Shown here: positions 1 to 7,881 of the stretch, piece by piece | Layout of the letters: every line of letters starts with the position of its first letter | Numbering within the stretch: the stretch's first letter is position 1 | NCBI GenBank assembly: GCA_045599645.1 | Contig: JAZRWI010000115.1 | Location: 1 to 64,000 of the forward strand | Direction of reading: 5' to 3' | DNA: 64,000 nucleotides | DNA from: RUG334 sp045599645 | GTDB taxonomy: Bacteria; Muiribacteriota; Ozemobacteria; Ozemobacterales; Ozemobacteraceae | Translations under genes and position numbers: made by a program | The notes under the pieces: model-generated | The model's database searches: none | Seen by the model: only the letters and a program-made list of their open reading frames with translations | Told to the model about the DNA's origin: nothing

Positions 1-38
1 TTTTTTTGTTTCGTGCTGTCGTAAAACCCTCCTTTTTA

Positions 39-185
39 GAGACTGTCTGAATACTCGATTTTATGCATTCAAAACAAGTTTCTTCTAAAATCGAAACCCT
101 CCCTACCCTCCCTTAAAAAGGGAGGTTTTTAGGAATCTACTTTACATCGGGATTTTTACAAATTTCTAGTTTTCAGACAGCCTCA
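39..185 (+). repeat. MITE-like intergenic repeat, copy 1
   Basis: A 147-bp noncoding element. Its ends form a 13-bp terminal inverted repeat with one mismatch (GAGACTGTCTGAA at the left, TTCAGACAGCCTC at the right). It also holds an internal hairpin, CCTCCC-TTAAAAA-GGGAGG. A second copy lies in the opposite orientation at 4151-4296 and matches along its whole length with a few substitutions. I see no open frame or transposase in it. It is probably a non-autonomous element mobilised in trans; I cannot say by what. Confidence 0.8.
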
Positions 186-220
186 AATGTAATATAAATA
201 TTAACCTTAAAAAATAATTC

Positions 221-248
221 TTATTGTGCATGAAAACAGTGATATAAT
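221..248 (+). promoter_or_regulatory. Possible promoter of the symporter gene
   Basis: A perfect -10 box, TATAAT, lies at 243-248. A weak -35 candidate, TTATTG, lies 16 nt upstream at 221-226. It sits 45 bp before the symporter start and just outside the MITE-like repeat. The -10 is convincing and the -35 is not. Confidence 0.4.
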
Positions 249-292
249 ATTTTGAAATTCAACATTGTTGGCAATTCAAAACAGAGGGAATC

Positions 293-1948
293 ATGAGTTT
301 AACAAGAAAAAAGGTTAATCTAAATGAAGAAGGACTAAAAGCAACCCTTCAATTTATTGATGAAGGCTTAAACAAATATAAACTCAGTAAAAGAATAATA
401 AATAAGTCACTTCTCTGCTTGGAAGAATCCTTTTGCCGCCTTATGGAAACCTCTGAAAAAAATTCAGAGGCAGAAATTGCTATACGCAAAACCCTTTTCA
501 ATTATACCTTGGAAATAAACACCTCTGGAAAAGAAATAGAATTCTACAGCAGTAATTTTTTATTAAAAGACAAGACCTTCGAAAATGAAGAACATCTAGA
601 AGCAGCATTAAGAAATGTCATCATAGGTGAATCCAATAAGACCATAACCTACACACATCATAAAGGTGTAAATAGGGTTATTATTCAGGTTCAAAAGATA
701 GAACGTTCTATCTTAAGCCTAACCCTGATATCAATGGTCATAGCAGCAATATCTGGTTTACTTATAAAAAATTTCTGCAGTGGTGATATACAGCTTTTCT
801 TATGCAAAAATATCTTTAATCCTTTTACCACAATGTTTTTGAATGCTTTGAAAACACTCATTGGACCAATTGTATTATTCTCTATTGCAGCAAGTGTTTC
901 ACAATTCTCAAACTTCTCTGAATTTGGGAAAATTGGTGGCAAATTAATAATGTGGTTTGTCATTACTACGTTAATTGCAGTAACCTTTGGCTTATTATCA
1001 TTCAAATTAATTGAACCAGGTGAATTAGGCAGCTTTAAAACCACAACGGAAGTAAGTCAAAATATGAATGGTCAGGAAGCAGCAAAGAACATTTCAATAG
1101 CCCAGACCATTATAGATACCGTTCCCGATAATATAGTAAAGCCTTTTTACCATGCCAATATGCTTCAGATTATTTTTATAGCAGCCTTAATAGGAATTGC
1201 CATAGGAATGGCAGGTGACGATAGTTCATCTATAAAAAGCCTTGTTTCCGGAGCTAATGCTGTTTTAATGAAAGCGATGGAAATTGTAGTTCAACTTATT
1301 CCAATAGCATGCTTTACCTCATTAACAGACCTGATTGTAAAAACAAATATCAATACTATTCTTCACTTGTTCTCATTCCTACTGACTTTTGTTATTGATA
1401 CTTTGTTTATTTTTCTTTTTTACATTGTAATTATATACGCTTTTGCAAGAGTAAATCCTTTTGTTTTCTTTAAAAAGTCTGCAACAGCCTTGATAAAAGC
1501 TTTTTCATTAAGTTCAAGCAACGCTGTTATCCCCGATTCCATGCACGCCTGCAAAGTGATGGGAGTTTCACCAAAAATATATTCTTTATCTGCTCCACTT
1601 GGCGCAACAATAAACATGAACGGTACCGGAAGCTACACTGTATTAGCAGCATTGTTTCTTGCAAAATTATGCGGTATCACTTTTGCTGGTTTTGATTATG
1701 TAACGATGATATTCACAGCTCTGCTTCTTGCAGTTGGTTGTCCTGCCATTCCAGGCGCAAACATTGTTTGTTTGACTGTAATCCTTTTTCAACTTGGAAT
1801 ACCAAGCGAAGCTTTAACAGTAATTGTTGGCCTGGATTCTGTAACAGGAATGGTTAGAACATTAACCAATGTTGCAGGGGACATCGTCTGTTCCTTAATT
1901 GTCGCTAAGCATGAAAACCTCTTAGACACTCAAGTCTACAACAGTTGA
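293..1948 (+). CDS. Dicarboxylate/amino acid:cation symporter (DAACS family) with N-terminal extra domain
   Basis: A Na+ or H+ coupled importer of dicarboxylates or acidic amino acids in the inner membrane. Residues from about 140 onward form the transporter: a multi-helix core, the serine-rich loop SLSSSNAVIP, the substrate motif MNGTGSY, and a DSVTGMVRTLTNVAGD segment typical of GltP/GltT relatives. The first 140 residues are not part of the usual 400-430-residue transporter. They contain an LCLEESFCRLME segment and an alternating strand/helix pattern that recalls an anti-sigma-type HATPase fold; that is inference. The start is supported by AGAGGGAAT eight bases upstream. The gene stands alone, between a MITE-like repeat and a convergent gene. 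Confidence 0.9.
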   Translation: MSLTRKKVNLNEEGLKATLQFIDEGLNKYKLSKRIINKSLLCLEESFCRLMETSEKNSEAEIAIRKTLFNYTLEINTSGKEIEFYSSNFLLKDKTFENEEHLEAALRNVIIGESNKTITYTHHKGVNRVIIQVQKIERSILSLTLISMVIAAISGLLIKNFCSGDIQLFLCKNIFNPFTTMFLNALKTLIGPIVLFSIAASVSQFSNFSEFGKIGGKLIMWFVITTLIAVTFGLLSFKLIEPGELGSFKTTTEVSQNMNGQEAAKNISIAQTIIDTVPDNIVKPFYHANMLQIIFIAALIGIAIGMAGDDSSSIKSLVSGANAVLMKAMEIVVQLIPIACFTSLTDLIVKTNINTILHLFSFLLTFVIDTLFIFLFYIVIIYAFARVNPFVFFKKSATALIKAFSLSSSNAVIPDSMHACKVMGVSPKIYSLSAPLGATINMNGTGSYTVLAALFLAKLCGITFAGFDYVTMIFTALLLAVGCPAIPGANIVCLTVILFQLGIPSEALTVIVGLDSVTGMVRTLTNVAGDIVCSLIVAKHENLLDTQVYNS

Positions 1949-2013
1949 TTTACGTTCTATTATTCTTATCAATAGCTTACTTTAAAGTTATGCGCTTATT
2001 AGAATTTTTTGTG

Positions 2014-2697
2014 TTATTCCAAAATACGTTCCATGTCAACGTTCAGGATTGTTTTGGCTTTTAAAAGAACGCCTGGGCGGTCTGGAACAGGAATCAGGTA
2101 TTCATACTTAATTCTTACATCAGAATCTTGAATCCACTGATCAACAAGATTGAAAGTAAAGCTGCCCTTACCAAGACTGCGGCTTTGGGGATTATCCGGG
2201 TGACCGGAATAAACTTCTGAGGCAAAGTTGATTAAATCAGTATTGCGGCGGTCACGACCATTCAATCTATATCTATTATAGAACGGAACCTCAGAGCCTG
2301 AAGCTTCTTCCATCTTCTGAACCCATGTACTGCCAATTTCTACTTCTGGTTCAGGGAAAATCATCATAGTATGTTCAGCTCCGGCCCAACTTGCTTTTCC
2401 ATCAATCCACCTGCAATTTCCAAGCTGATCCATTTCCATGGTAAAGCTTTTACCTACTTCAGGCATATTTTCCTTTGGAATATCACAGTCAGTAACAGCT
2501 TTTTCTATAGTTATTCTTACAATGCCTTTTTCACCATCAAAGCTTTCGACCTTCTGACACATGACCATATCTATTTTGATAGGTGTAGTATGTTCCCCTG
2601 CAGGACCTACCAGCTTGAAGCTACCTGAGGTTGTAATGTTATATCGTATTTCCTTACCGACGGCCAGACCGTATCTGAATAAATATCTATTGTTCAT
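2014..2697 (-). CDS. Hypothetical beta-rich protein
   Basis: 227 residues with no signal peptide or membrane helix that I can see. Alternating hydrophobic strands and polar turns across the whole length suggest a beta-sandwich. A stretch such as GSTWVQKMEEASGSEVPFYN resembles the DUF6263-like exported beta proteins of bacteria, but I do not recognise the family with confidence. The start is supported by AAGGAATCAAT upstream. It is transcribed divergently from the exported protein at 2812, with about 114 bp of shared upstream DNA. No function is proposed. Confidence 0.7.
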   Translation of the reverse strand: MNNRYLFRYGLAVGKEIRYNITTSGSFKLVGPAGEHTTPIKIDMVMCQKVESFDGEKGIVRITIEKAVTDCDIPKENMPEVGKSFTMEMDQLGNCRWIDGKASWAGAEHTMMIFPEPEVEIGSTWVQKMEEASGSEVPFYNRYRLNGRDRRNTDLINFASEVYSGHPDNPQSRSLGKGSFTFNLVDQWIQDSDVRIKYEYLIPVPDRPGVLLKAKTILNVDMERILE

Positions 2698-2811
2698 ATT
2701 GATTCCTTTTCTTCATACTATTTAACAAAAATAAAGTCAGTATGTAAAGAAGAAATGCCGATTAACTAGATAACAAAACCGATAATCTGTATTTTCTTCA
2801 GGAAGAATTAA

Positions 2812-3222
2812 ATGTATAAAACACTATTAGTAGCAACAATAGCAGCTATCATTCTGATATGCGGGCAGGCTTGGGCAGCAGAAAAGGATACAACTACCAC
2901 ACTGCTAACCGGCTCTGAGATAGACCTGTTAGTTGGAACGCCCGAAGGTATTTCCGAACCTTTAGATTCTCGCAGAAACAGTATTACTAAGGACAATCAG
3001 GTTGATTACTCAAAATTCTTAGACGAAAATGCCATGACCGATGAGGGTTCCACAGACTTAAACTGGGAAGATGCCGAAGACCTGTCTCCAAATGAACAAC
3101 AGGTTGAAAATCAGCTAATGGACTTGCTTGCAGAAACTGAAGAGTTAGAAAAGACCGACGAAATATATTACGGTGACGAAGACAACGAAGTTGCTTCAGA
3201 AACAAATTCATTGAAAGAATGA
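2812..3222 (+). CDS. Small exported acidic protein
   Basis: 136 residues beginning with a clear Sec signal peptide (a hydrophobic run LLVATIAAIILICGQAWA followed by AEK, so cleavage is likely after residue 23). The mature part is strongly acidic (many D and E) and low in predicted structure, with no Cys. It lies 65 bp before the HAMP-domain gene at 3288 and may be transcribed with it. GGAAGAATTAA precedes the ATG. I do not recognise the family. An acidic periplasmic partner of the next protein is possible but is only a guess from adjacency. Confidence 0.75.
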   Translation: MYKTLLVATIAAIILICGQAWAAEKDTTTTLLTGSEIDLLVGTPEGISEPLDSRRNSITKDNQVDYSKFLDENAMTDEGSTDLNWEDAEDLSPNEQQVENQLMDLLAETEELEKTDEIYYGDEDNEVASETNSLKE

Positions 3223-3287
3223 ATAGAAATAATTGAAACTAATTCAAACCTATGTTAAATTAGTACAAAGTCTTAGGAGGATTCTTT

Positions 3288-4004
3288 ATGTCTGTAATTA
3301 GACCTCGTAAAAAATATTTTATTAAACCTGGTTTCCAAAGCAGATTAACAGCAATCTTGATACTTATTGTTATCATTGTTGCAAACTTTGTTGGCGCTTT
3401 GGTTTACTATTTTTCTGTTGAAAAGCTTGAAAGCGACCTTGTTGTAGAATACAAGCTTCCAGTAGATGGATTCAAATTAGGTCAGGCTTTGCTGCCTGGT
3501 GTAATAATTGCAGAATTAATAAGCATCTTCCTTGTTGCTTTTATATGTATTAAAATCACCCATGCAATCGCGGGGCCGGTTTATCGTATGGAACGTGTTG
3601 CCCGTGGCATTGGTGAAGGCGATTTAACAAATTTCATTAAATTGCGCCACAAAGACGAACTTAAAGACTTGGCAGACTCAATGAATGAAATGACAATGGG
3701 TCTTCGCAATAAAGTAATCAGCCTCAAGGAAATCATTGCTTCAGCAAAAGAAAACCTTGAACAGGCAAAGAAAAACAATGACCAGGCAAAGATTGAAGAA
3801 GCTACAAAGCAACTAGAAGCTGCAGAAGAAGCACTTCAGGCTTTCATCCTCGACAAGGAACGCCGCGTTCGCATCGAAGAAGATGCAGAACACGAAATGA
3901 TGGGTCCTGAAGACGTCGGCAAAGATGCCGAAGAATCTAAGGAAGAAACCGAAGATGAATCATCTGAAGAAGAAAAAACCGAGGACGAAGAAAAAGCCGA
4001 ATAA
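3288..4004 (+). CDS. HAMP-domain membrane protein with acidic coiled-coil tail
   Basis: 238 residues. Two membrane helices (about 19-43 and 66-89) flank a short 20-residue external loop. A HAMP linker follows at about 90-140 (the MERVARGIGEGDLTNFIKLR segment is diagnostic), then a coiled coil (about 145-190) and a highly acidic C-terminus rich in E, D and K. No kinase, cyclase or methyl-accepting output domain follows the HAMP, which is unusual. It may relay a signal to a separate partner or act as a membrane scaffold. AGGAGG lies 8 bases before ATG. An intrinsic terminator follows at 4027. Confidence 0.85.
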   Translation: MSVIRPRKKYFIKPGFQSRLTAILILIVIIVANFVGALVYYFSVEKLESDLVVEYKLPVDGFKLGQALLPGVIIAELISIFLVAFICIKITHAIAGPVYRMERVARGIGEGDLTNFIKLRHKDELKDLADSMNEMTMGLRNKVISLKEIIASAKENLEQAKKNNDQAKIEEATKQLEAAEEALQAFILDKERRVRIEEDAEHEMMGPEDVGKDAEESKEETEDESSEEEKTEDEEKAE

Positions 4005-4026
4005 ACAATTTTAATAGCCTAAGACT

Positions 4027-4066
4027 AATAAAATCACATTCAGGAAACTGAATGTGATTTTATTTT
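4027..4066 (+). terminator. Intrinsic terminator after the HAMP gene
   Basis: A perfect 17-bp stem with a GAAA tetraloop (AATAAAATCACATTCAG / CTGAATGTGATTTTATT) followed by TTA on the plus strand. The A/T-rich base of the stem also allows function on the other strand. Confidence 0.85.
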
Positions 4067-4150
4067 AGCTTTTATAAAGCTTGCCAATTGTTAATATTCA
4101 GCATTATTTGCTGTAAGCAATTACGAAAAAGTCCTCCAGTCACCTTAACA

Positions 4151-4296
4151 GAGACTGTCCCAAAACTAGAAATTTGTAAAAATCCCGATGTACAGTAGAT
4201 TCCTAAAAACCTCCCTTTTTAAGGGAGGGTAGGGAGGGTTTTGATCTTAGAAGGAACTTGTTTTGAATGCATAAAATCGAGTTTTCAGACAGCCTC
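4151..4296 (-). repeat. MITE-like intergenic repeat, copy 2 (inverted)
   Basis: This is the reverse complement of the element at 39-185, about 146 bp, with a handful of substitutions. It has the same terminal inverted repeats and the same internal CCTCCC/GGGAGG hairpin. The 4-base AACA occurs directly on both sides (4147-4150 and 4297-4300), as expected for a short target-site duplication. With the terminators at 4027 and 4381 it fills the 437-bp gap between 4005 and 4441, in which I see no gene. Confidence 0.8.
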
Positions 4297-4380
4297 AACA
4301 GAGGGGGGGGATAAAAGCAGTCCATTTGCCAAATCAAAATGACTTAGGTCAGTAACGCAACATAGATACTAACAACAAAA

Positions 4381-4420
4381 AGAAAAGCCCTGCAGATTCA
4401 AATCTGCAGGGCTTTTCTTT
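4381..4420 (-). terminator. Bidirectional intrinsic terminator after metK
   Basis: A perfect stem (AAAAGCCCTGCAGATT / AATCTGCAGGGCTTTT) with a tiny loop and T-runs on both strands. It lies 22 bp past the metK stop and also insulates metK from plus-strand transcripts. Confidence 0.9.
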
Positions 4421-4441
4421 TTACCTTAAAGATTTGGTTAA

Positions 4442-5620
4442 TTAAAGACCAGCGGCCTTCTTAACTTCTTCAACCTTATCAAGCTTTTCCCACGGCAAAT
4501 CGAGATCGCCACGGCCAAAGTGCCCATAAGAAGCGGTCTGACGATAAATTGGGCGGCGCAGGTTCAAATTCTTGATAATTGCGCCTGGTCTGAGATCGAA
4601 TACCTTATTGATAATTTCTTCAATCTTGGTTTCATCAATCTTAGCTGTTCCGTGAGTATCAACATGAATAGACATTGGTCTTGCAACGCCGATAGCATAA
4701 GCAATCTGAAGTTCAACTTTATCTGCAACACCAGCAGCAACAAGATTCTTTGCAATGTATCTGCCCATGTAAGCGCCTGAACGGTCAACCTTTGTCGGGT
4801 CTTTGCCTGAGAAGGCTCCGCCGCCGTGAGCAGCCATTCCACCGTAGGTATCAACGATAATTTTGCGGCCAGTAAGACCAGAGTCACCCTGTGGTCCACC
4901 AACAACGAAACGACCTGTCGGGTTAACAAAGAACTTAGTATCCTTGTCGATAAGTTCAGCAGGAATAACCTTCTTGATAACCTTTTCGATCATGTCTTTT
5001 TCAATCTGTTCGTGTGTAACATCTGGATTATGCTGAGTAGAAAGAACTACTGCGTCAACTCTGGCAACCTTGCCATCATGATATTCAACAGTAACCTGGC
5101 CTTTTCCGTCTGGTCTCAGATAGTTTACAACATTCTGTTTGCGGACTTCAGCCAGCTTCTGACACATTTTGTGAGCATAATAAAGAGGAGCAGGCATCAA
5201 ATCTGGGGTTTCATTGCAGGCAAAGCCTACCATCATACCCTGATCGCCAGCGCCAACATTAAGATCTTCGTCTTTGTCAGAACCATCCTGAGCGTGGTTA
5301 ACACCCTGTGCAATGTCTGGTGACTGTTCGTCAAGACTTACGATAACGCCACAGCTCTTGCCATCGATACCATAATCAGCATTAGTATAACCGATATCAG
5401 TAATGACTTTACGAGCAATTGAGTTAACGTCAACATAGCACTTAGTAGTGATTTCGCCCATAACCATAGCTAAACCGGTTGTTACAGCAGTTTCGCAAGC
5501 TACACGACCCATTGGGTCCTTTGCGAGAATTGCATCGAGAACTGCATCAGAAATCTGATCGGCTACCTTATCCGGATGGCCTTCAGTTACTGATTCAGAG
5601 GTAAAAAAGTATTTTTTCAT
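4442..5620 (-). CDS. metK: S-adenosylmethionine synthetase
   Basis: Makes SAM from methionine and ATP in the cytoplasm. The 392-residue length matches the family (380-400). Visible signatures are the N-terminal ATP site ESVTEGHPDKVADQISDA, the GAGDQGMMVGFACNE loop, and the P-loop-like GGGAFSGKDPTKVDRS segment near residue 265. I chose ATG at 5620 because GGAGG stands 8 bases upstream; an in-frame TTG at 5635 overlaps that ribosome site and is rejected. The gene is monocistronic, with a strong terminator. I saw no SAM riboswitch in the 180 bp before it. Confidence 0.98.
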   Translation of the reverse strand: MKKYFFTSESVTEGHPDKVADQISDAVLDAILAKDPMGRVACETAVTTGLAMVMGEITTKCYVDVNSIARKVITDIGYTNADYGIDGKSCGVIVSLDEQSPDIAQGVNHAQDGSDKDEDLNVGAGDQGMMVGFACNETPDLMPAPLYYAHKMCQKLAEVRKQNVVNYLRPDGKGQVTVEYHDGKVARVDAVVLSTQHNPDVTHEQIEKDMIEKVIKKVIPAELIDKDTKFFVNPTGRFVVGGPQGDSGLTGRKIIVDTYGGMAAHGGGAFSGKDPTKVDRSGAYMGRYIAKNLVAAGVADKVELQIAYAIGVARPMSIHVDTHGTAKIDETKIEEIINKVFDLRPGAIIKNLNLRRPIYRQTASYGHFGRGDLDLPWEKLDKVEEVKKAAGL

Positions 5621-5763
5621 TTTTACAGCCTCCAACCTTAATTGCCGCTATTGTATCAGTGTTCATCTCCATAGTCAATTTTTTTCACCCAAAAGCCAAT
5701 TAAACCAATTAAAGGCAACTTCTAATATAAAAATGATGACCTTTTTTAAATACAGGAAATTTA

Positions 5764-5772
5764 TGCTATACT
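5764..5772 (+). promoter_or_regulatory. Extended -10 promoter element of hutU
   Basis: TGC-TATACT is an extended -10 (TG-N-TATAAT type) 31 bp before the hutU ATG. No good -35 box is visible, which fits an extended -10 promoter. Confidence 0.45.
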
Positions 5773-5802
5773 AAATTTGTTATAAATTTTGGAGGATGAC
5801 AG

Positions 5803-7827
5803 ATGTTAGATAACAAGACCATAGCTTCAGCAATGACAATAAAGCTGGATAATGTCCTTCCCGAATACCCGAAATTTGTAGAAGGTATAAGACGTGCACC
5901 GGACAGAGGTTTCACTCTCACTCAGAGCGAAACAGAAATAGCTCTGAAAAATGCTCTTAGATATATTCCCGAAGAACTTCATGAAGCATTGATTCCGGAA
6001 TTTCTGGAAGAATTAAAGACACGTGGCCGTATTTATGGCTACCGCTTCAGACCGGAAGGTCGCATTTATGGCAAATCTATAAACGAATATCATAGTAACT
6101 GCACCGAAGGCAAAGCATTTCAGGTAATGATTGATAACAATCTAGACTTCGAAGTAGCACTTTATCCTTACGAATTGGTAACCTACGGTGAAACAGGTCA
6201 GGTTTGCCAAAACTGGATGCAGTATCGCCTTATCAAGAAATATCTTGAACAGTTGGATGAAAACAGAACTCTGGTAATGATGTCCGGCCATCCTCTGGGT
6301 CTATTCAAATCAAGCCCCAATGCTCCTCGTGTAATTATGAGCAATGGTCTTATGGTTGGCATGTTTGACAATCAGCAGGAATGGCATCGCGCAATGCAAC
6401 TCGGTGTTTCCAACTATGGTCAGATGACAGCCGGCGGTTGGATGTATATTGGCCCGCAAGGCATTGTTCATGGCACATTCAATACTATTCTGAATGCAGG
6501 CAGAATGAAGCTTGGCGTAAAAGCAGACGAAGATTTGAGTGGTCATTTGTTTGTATCTTCTGGCCTCGGCGGAATGAGCGGTGCTCAGCCAAAGGCTGTT
6601 GAAATAGCCCGTGGTGTTGGCATTGTAGCTGAAGTTGATATGTCACGCATCAACACAAGACATGAACAGGGATGGGTTTCACTTATTGCCGAATCTCCAG
6701 AAGAAGCCTTCAAAATGGCTGATGAACATATCAAATCCAAGAAGACAATCTCTATCGCATTCCACGGCAATATCGTAGATTTGCTGGAATATGCAGTAAA
6801 GAACAATATCCATATCGAACTGCTTTCTGACCAGACCTCCTGCCATGCTGTTTATGACGGTGGTTACTGCCCAAAGGGTCTTACATTTGAAGAAAGAACA
6901 GAAATGCTTCACAAAGACCCGGCACAGTTTAAGAAGCTTGTTGATGAGTCATTAAAAGCACATTTCAAAGCAATAAAAGCCCTCACCGATAAAGGAACCT
7001 ACTTCTTTGACTACGGTAACTCTTTCATGAGAGCAATTTATGATGCCGGCGTTAAGGAAATCTGTGCTAACGGTGAAAATCCAAGAGATGGCTTTATATG
7101 GCCTTCTTACGTTGAAGATATCATGGGTCCGATGCTTTTCGACTATGGTTATGGTCCGTTCAGATGGGTCTGCTTAAGCGGCAAGCATGAAGATCTTGTA
7201 AAAACAGATCAGGCAGCAATGTCCTGCATCAATCCTAAGAGACGTTCTCAGGACTACGATAACTGGGTTTGGATTCGTGATGCAGAAAAGAATGCTCTCG
7301 TCGTAGGAACACAGGCTAGAATTCTTTACCAGGATGCCGAAGGTCGTGCAAATATCGCCCTTAAATTCAACGAGCTTGTAAGAAAAGGCGAAATAGGGCC
7401 AGTAATGATTGGTCGCGACCATCATGATACTGGCGGAACCGATTCTCCATACCGCGAAACAGCTAATATCAAGGATGGCAGCAATATCATGGCCGACATG
7501 GCAACTCACTGCTATGCCGGTAACGCAGCACGCGGCATGAGCTTAATCTCACTGCACAATGGCGGTGGCGTTGGAATCGGTAAATCAATAAACGGTGGCT
7601 TCGGTCTTGTATTAGACGGAAGTGAACGTATAGACAATGTTATTCGCAGCGCAATGATTTGGGATACCATGTGTGGCGTTTCCAGACGTGCATGGGCACG
7701 CAACGAAAACGCAATCGAAGTAACCGCCCAATTCAACAAAGCAAGAACCGGCAACCATGTAACCCTTCCATTCATTCCAAATGAAGACAAGGTAAAAACC
7801 GCTGTAGCAAAATTGTTCTCTAAGTAA
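5803..7827 (+). CDS. hutU: Urocanate hydratase (long form)
   Basis: Catalyses NAD+-dependent hydration of urocanate to imidazolonepropionate, the second step of histidine degradation. Clear urocanase signatures are GETGQVCQNWMQYRLI, LVMMSGHPLGLF, SNGLMVGMFDNQ, YGQMTAGGWMYIGPQGI, the NAD-binding GLGGMSGAQPKA segment and SLHNGGGVGIGKS near the C-terminus. At 674 residues it is longer than the classical ~555-residue enzyme and belongs to the long form seen in many anaerobes. GGAGG stands upstream of ATG. No other hut gene is adjacent, so the rest of the pathway must be encoded elsewhere. A long terminator palindrome follows. Confidence 0.97.
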   Translation: MLDNKTIASAMTIKLDNVLPEYPKFVEGIRRAPDRGFTLTQSETEIALKNALRYIPEELHEALIPEFLEELKTRGRIYGYRFRPEGRIYGKSINEYHSNCTEGKAFQVMIDNNLDFEVALYPYELVTYGETGQVCQNWMQYRLIKKYLEQLDENRTLVMMSGHPLGLFKSSPNAPRVIMSNGLMVGMFDNQQEWHRAMQLGVSNYGQMTAGGWMYIGPQGIVHGTFNTILNAGRMKLGVKADEDLSGHLFVSSGLGGMSGAQPKAVEIARGVGIVAEVDMSRINTRHEQGWVSLIAESPEEAFKMADEHIKSKKTISIAFHGNIVDLLEYAVKNNIHIELLSDQTSCHAVYDGGYCPKGLTFEERTEMLHKDPAQFKKLVDESLKAHFKAIKALTDKGTYFFDYGNSFMRAIYDAGVKEICANGENPRDGFIWPSYVEDIMGPMLFDYGYGPFRWVCLSGKHEDLVKTDQAAMSCINPKRRSQDYDNWVWIRDAEKNALVVGTQARILYQDAEGRANIALKFNELVRKGEIGPVMIGRDHHDTGGTDSPYRETANIKDGSNIMADMATHCYAGNAARGMSLISLHNGGGVGIGKSINGGFGLVLDGSERIDNVIRSAMIWDTMCGVSRRAWARNENAIEVTAQFNKARTGNHVTLPFIPNEDKVKTAVAKLFSK

Positions 7828-7881
7828 TCACTAAAAAAGCCCCAAACGCAAATGCGTTTGGGGCTTTTTTAGTGATTACTT
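7824..7881. terminator. Bidirectional terminator between convergent genes
   Basis: A near-perfect palindrome of almost 30 bp per arm, centred at about 7851. The core is AAAAAAGCCCCAAACGCA / TGCGTTTGGGGCTTTTTT. Its outer arms include the TAA of hutU and the last codon of the convergent ankyrin gene. Confidence 0.92.

Noticed and set aside
5621..5802. SAM riboswitch before metK
   Set aside because: I looked for the GA-kink and P1-P4 pattern on the minus strand and saw only A/T-rich sequence without matching stems.
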